From contig JAPYOP010000046.1 of the NCBI GenBank assembly GCA_029938115.1, positions 1 to 36,813 of the forward strand: DNA of 36,813 bases, written 5' to 3'. The notes under the pieces are model-generated. The model saw nothing but the letters and a program-made list of their open reading frames with translations, had not been told where the DNA came from and did no database searches. Shown here in pieces: positions 34,209 to 36,813 of the stretch. The position numbers and the translations under genes are program-made. The stretch's first letter is position 1. Each line of letters opens with the position of its first letter. The DNA comes from Colwellia sp. (GTDB lineage Bacteria > Pseudomonadota > Gammaproteobacteria > Enterobacterales > Alteromonadaceae).

Positions 34209-36599
34209 CTAAAGCGATGTTTGAGCAGTGGTACCTGACTTTGTTACTACTTTATTTCGGCCACTGTTTTTACCATCATAAAGAGCAGAGTCGGCGATAT
34301 CTATCAACTCTTCTATATTGAATATATTACTTACCTGAATTAAACCGAAAGTTGAAGTTACAGTGAAATTTTGGCTATTTAATTCAAAGTGTGCGTTCTC
34401 TAATTTAAGCCTAATTTTTTCAAGTAGTTTTTCTGCGTCTTTTAAGTTTGTGTTCGGCAGCATAAAAACAAACTCTTCACCTCCCCATCTGGCAACTAAG
34501 TCCTGCTTTCTTAATGCACATTTAAACAAATTTGAAACTTCTTTTAGCACGAAGTCACCGCCATCATGACCATAGGTATCATTGAATAATTTGAATTTGT
34601 CGATATCGGCAATGGCAAATGACAAAGGACTCTGATTTCTTTGGCAAATATCTAGTTGATATTTTGCCTTTTCAATAAATGAACGACGGTTAGGTAGTGA
34701 TGTTAAAAAATCAGTATTTGATGCTTCTTTTAAAGCCTCATGCGTTAAAGCGTTATCAATGGCAATAGCGGTATAGGCTGAAATTGTTCTCATCATGTCA
34801 AGTTGGTAATCGCTAAAACCCCCTTCATCTTGCCTTTGAATGGTGATGCATCCGATAATATTTGATTCTATGAGCAGTGGAATATAAGTGGCTGATCTCA
34901 TTTCTGAGCCAATACTTATTTTATAATTAGGAGAGTGCTTATCGCCATCAAGTGGTTGTTGTCCAATTAATACTTCACAGCGATGACTAATACATTGTAC
35001 TGCCGGTCTATCTGATTCAGTCATTGAAATGTAGAAAGAGTCTAAATGTTTATTTTTTTCAATGGTCACTGGAAACTCTAATCTCTGATGCTCTTTTTTA
35101 TATATACCTATAGAAAAGGCATCGGCATCGAATAACTCTTTAATATGCTCATAGACTATCTTGGCAATATGGCTTATCTCTAAACTTGACGTTATTTCAC
35201 GACCTATTTCTGAAAGTGTTTTTATATGCTTTGTTCTAGCTTCAACTTGAAGTTTTAAATAAATAGACTGTTTTTTATGGTGTAATCGTCGATAAAACGC
35301 AAACAGTAATAAAAGAAAAGCTATTGTGCCGCCAAGTAAAAGGTTACGCTGAATTTTTTCTGCCTTCATTAACTGCGATTGCAATGCACTATCTTTTTTA
35401 AGTAACTCTATTTTGTACTGCTTTTGTTCAATCTCAATTGAACTTGAGAGTTTAACTAGTTTGGTTTGTTGGTCTTTATCTATTATTTGATTGTCTATTT
35501 GATGATACAACTCACTGTGCTTAAATGCTTGCTCGAAATTTTGTTGCTTAGCATATATTTTATATAACAATTCATGACTATCTCTAACTAACGAAGGCCT
35601 ATCTAGTTTTTTAGCTTTTTTTAGAGCTTCATTTGCCAATACCAGTGCAAGATTTTTATCTTGAGCTAGAAAAACTCTCGCCTTACCTTGTAAAATTTCA
35701 ACTTCTAAATTTCTTTGCCCTTGCGATGTAGCTAACACAAGTGCTTTATTAAACTCGACCAAAGCTTTCTCTAGTAAACCTTGTGCTAAATATAACTTAC
35801 CGAAATAAGTGTAAATGAAACTAATTTCACCCTTGGCATAGACTGAAAATTTCAATGCCTGATTAAGTGCTCCTTCAGCTAAATGGTACTTCTCAATTTC
35901 TATGTATGCTTCACCCTTATTAAAGTAAAATGATGATAACCTATCAAGTATTCCTATTTCGTTGGCAATTTCGATAGCTTGTTGGTAGTACTGAATAGCT
36001 TTAGTGTAGTTTTTTAAATAAAAATGAATAGCGCCAATATTATTATTTAAGTCTGCTAAGTTTGGTTTATTGTTAATGTTTTGAAAAACTTTTAATGCTC
36101 TTATTGAATATTCAAGTGAGGATTCAAAATTTCCAAGTTGAGTATACGATCCTGAAATACCTCTTAGCGACTCTCCTAGGCCAAGTTGATTCCCAATAGA
36201 TTCATACATTATGTGTGCTTGCTGATAATTAAATAGTGCTGATTCGTAGTCTCCTAATTCGAAAAATATACTTGCAATACCAGAAACACTATCCGCTTCA
36301 ATGTAATCAAACCCCTGTCTTATCGCTTTCATTTTTACCTTGATAAAAACATCGGAGGACTTCTTATAATGCCCCAAACTATAAAAAGCCTTCGCTAATT
36401 CAATCTGAAGTGAAAGTTTCATTTCTGTTGATAAAGTAGGTGTAGATAATTTTTTATTTATTAGTGGAATAACTTGTTGGGGCGAGCTATTTACTTTTTC
36501 TTTAATTGAATTTAAAAATTCCTCATCACTTTGAGCATTAGAAACAAACGAAAGAGAAAACATTACTAATACTATGATTAACCGCAAACTTATTTCCAT
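34209..36599 (-). CDS. TPR-GAF-GGDEF diguanylate cyclase with periplasmic sensor
   Basis: A 796-residue membrane-bound diguanylate cyclase. A signal peptide (residues 1-23) is followed by tetratricopeptide repeats to about 370, an Lys/Glu/Gln-rich coiled coil (375-415), one membrane helix (LLLGGTIAFLLLLFAFY, about 418-436), a GAF domain (about 465-615) and a GGDEF domain (about 635-790). The catalytic site is WGGEEF near 705, and RKQD five residues before it is the inhibitory I-site (RxxD), so the enzyme is probably active and feedback-inhibited by cyclic di-GMP. The TPR part is periplasmic by this topology and may bind a peptide or protein signal. The stop is followed by the convergent MazG-like gene. 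Cyclic di-GMP commonly tunes type IV pili, but no direct link is shown here. Confidence 0.92.
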   Translation of the reverse strand: MEISLRLIIVLVMFSLSFVSNAQSDEEFLNSIKEKVNSSPQQVIPLINKKLSTPTLSTEMKLSLQIELAKAFYSLGHYKKSSDVFIKVKMKAIRQGFDYIEADSVSGIASIFFELGDYESALFNYQQAHIMYESIGNQLGLGESLRGISGSYTQLGNFESSLEYSIRALKVFQNINNKPNLADLNNNIGAIHFYLKNYTKAIQYYQQAIEIANEIGILDRLSSFYFNKGEAYIEIEKYHLAEGALNQALKFSVYAKGEISFIYTYFGKLYLAQGLLEKALVEFNKALVLATSQGQRNLEVEILQGKARVFLAQDKNLALVLANEALKKAKKLDRPSLVRDSHELLYKIYAKQQNFEQAFKHSELYHQIDNQIIDKDQQTKLVKLSSSIEIEQKQYKIELLKKDSALQSQLMKAEKIQRNLLLGGTIAFLLLLFAFYRRLHHKKQSIYLKLQVEARTKHIKTLSEIGREITSSLEISHIAKIVYEHIKELFDADAFSIGIYKKEHQRLEFPVTIEKNKHLDSFYISMTESDRPAVQCISHRCEVLIGQQPLDGDKHSPNYKISIGSEMRSATYIPLLIESNIIGCITIQRQDEGGFSDYQLDMMRTISAYTAIAIDNALTHEALKEASNTDFLTSLPNRRSFIEKAKYQLDICQRNQSPLSFAIADIDKFKLFNDTYGHDGGDFVLKEVSNLFKCALRKQDLVARWGGEEFVFMLPNTNLKDAEKLLEKIRLKLENAHFELNSQNFTVTSTFGLIQVSNIFNIEELIDIADSALYDGKNSGRNKVVTKSGTTAQTSL

Positions 36600-36703
36600 A
36601 TATGTCGTTAGAATAATTACAATATAGCCAGTTAAATTACCTTTTGCAAATAGCCCAAGGCATAATCGAGGACGTCAGAAGTAGTTTTAATGAGTTTTCT
36701 CAT

Positions 36704-36813
36704 ATTAATATCAAGTTGATTAAGTTCTTTCCCACTCAGCGAGAATTAAAAGGCTTAGAGGCAAGGCATTGATTGAAGATAATGGTTATTCCCTTATCAA
36801 AATCAATAACGCA
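36704..36813. mobile_element. MITE-like element M3, partial (cut by window end)
   Basis: From ATTAATATCAAGTTGATTAA onward this follows the reverse complement of the right half of element M1: the TTCCCACTCAG end, AATTAAAAGGCTTAGAGGCA, and the core TTGATT...ATCAATAACGCA. The window stops inside the core. It begins about 100 bp upstream of the diguanylate cyclase start. Confidence 0.8.

Overview
The window looks like a chromosomal segment of a marine, AT-rich gammaproteobacterium of the order Alteromonadales, most likely Colwelliaceae (Colwellia-like). This rests on gene order and protein character. The run rpsT / murJ-ribF-ileS-lspA-fkpB-ispH followed by a type IV pilus minor-pilin cluster is also known from Pseudomonas, and bamD / rluD-pgeF-clpB is shared with E. 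coli. The genus is an inference. No phage, plasmid, CRISPR array, tRNA or rRNA gene was seen.

Layout. Positions 1-632 hold the 3' end of an unrecognised gene. Positions 836-9141 are a metabolic and accessory stretch: an acyl-CoA dehydrogenase with PsrA-like and FadR-like operators; three tandem copies of a palindromic repeat of about 155-163 bp; a TlpA-like thioredoxin; a transglutaminase-like/TPR lipoprotein; a GMC oxidoreductase with a second FadR-like site; an M49-like metallopeptidase lipoprotein; and two adjacent MITE-like elements. Positions 9142-17292 are the housekeeping block for translation (S20, IleRS), flavins (RibF), lipid II flipping (MurJ), lipoprotein signal peptidase (LspA), FkpB and isoprenoid synthesis (IspH). 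Its last four intergenic gaps each carry a GTAGGTCG/CGAC palindrome.

Positions 17293-25953 hold the type IV pilus tip and minor-pilin genes: pilV, pilW, pilX, pilY1, pilE and a TapY2-like small protein on the plus strand, followed convergently by two FimT/FimU paralogues. The place directly upstream of pilV, where fimU lies in Pseudomonas, holds no convincing gene. Positions 26063-32900 are housekeeping again: nadE, glnB, bamD, rluD, pgeF and clpB with a sigma-32-like promoter. Positions 32959-36599 hold a DUF4124 protein, a short gene remnant, a MazG-like pyrophosphohydrolase and a TPR-GAF-GGDEF diguanylate cyclase. The window ends inside a third MITE-like copy.

The genes that clearly act together are the minor-pilin cluster, which builds the pilus tip, and possibly the two oxidoreductases that share FadR-like sites. 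The least explained material is in the repeats: three separate palindromic families occupy gaps in this window. Several starts were moved from the longest reading frame on the basis of ribosome binding sites or lipoprotein signals: 3818, 8545, 9701, 16363, 28229 and 33873.
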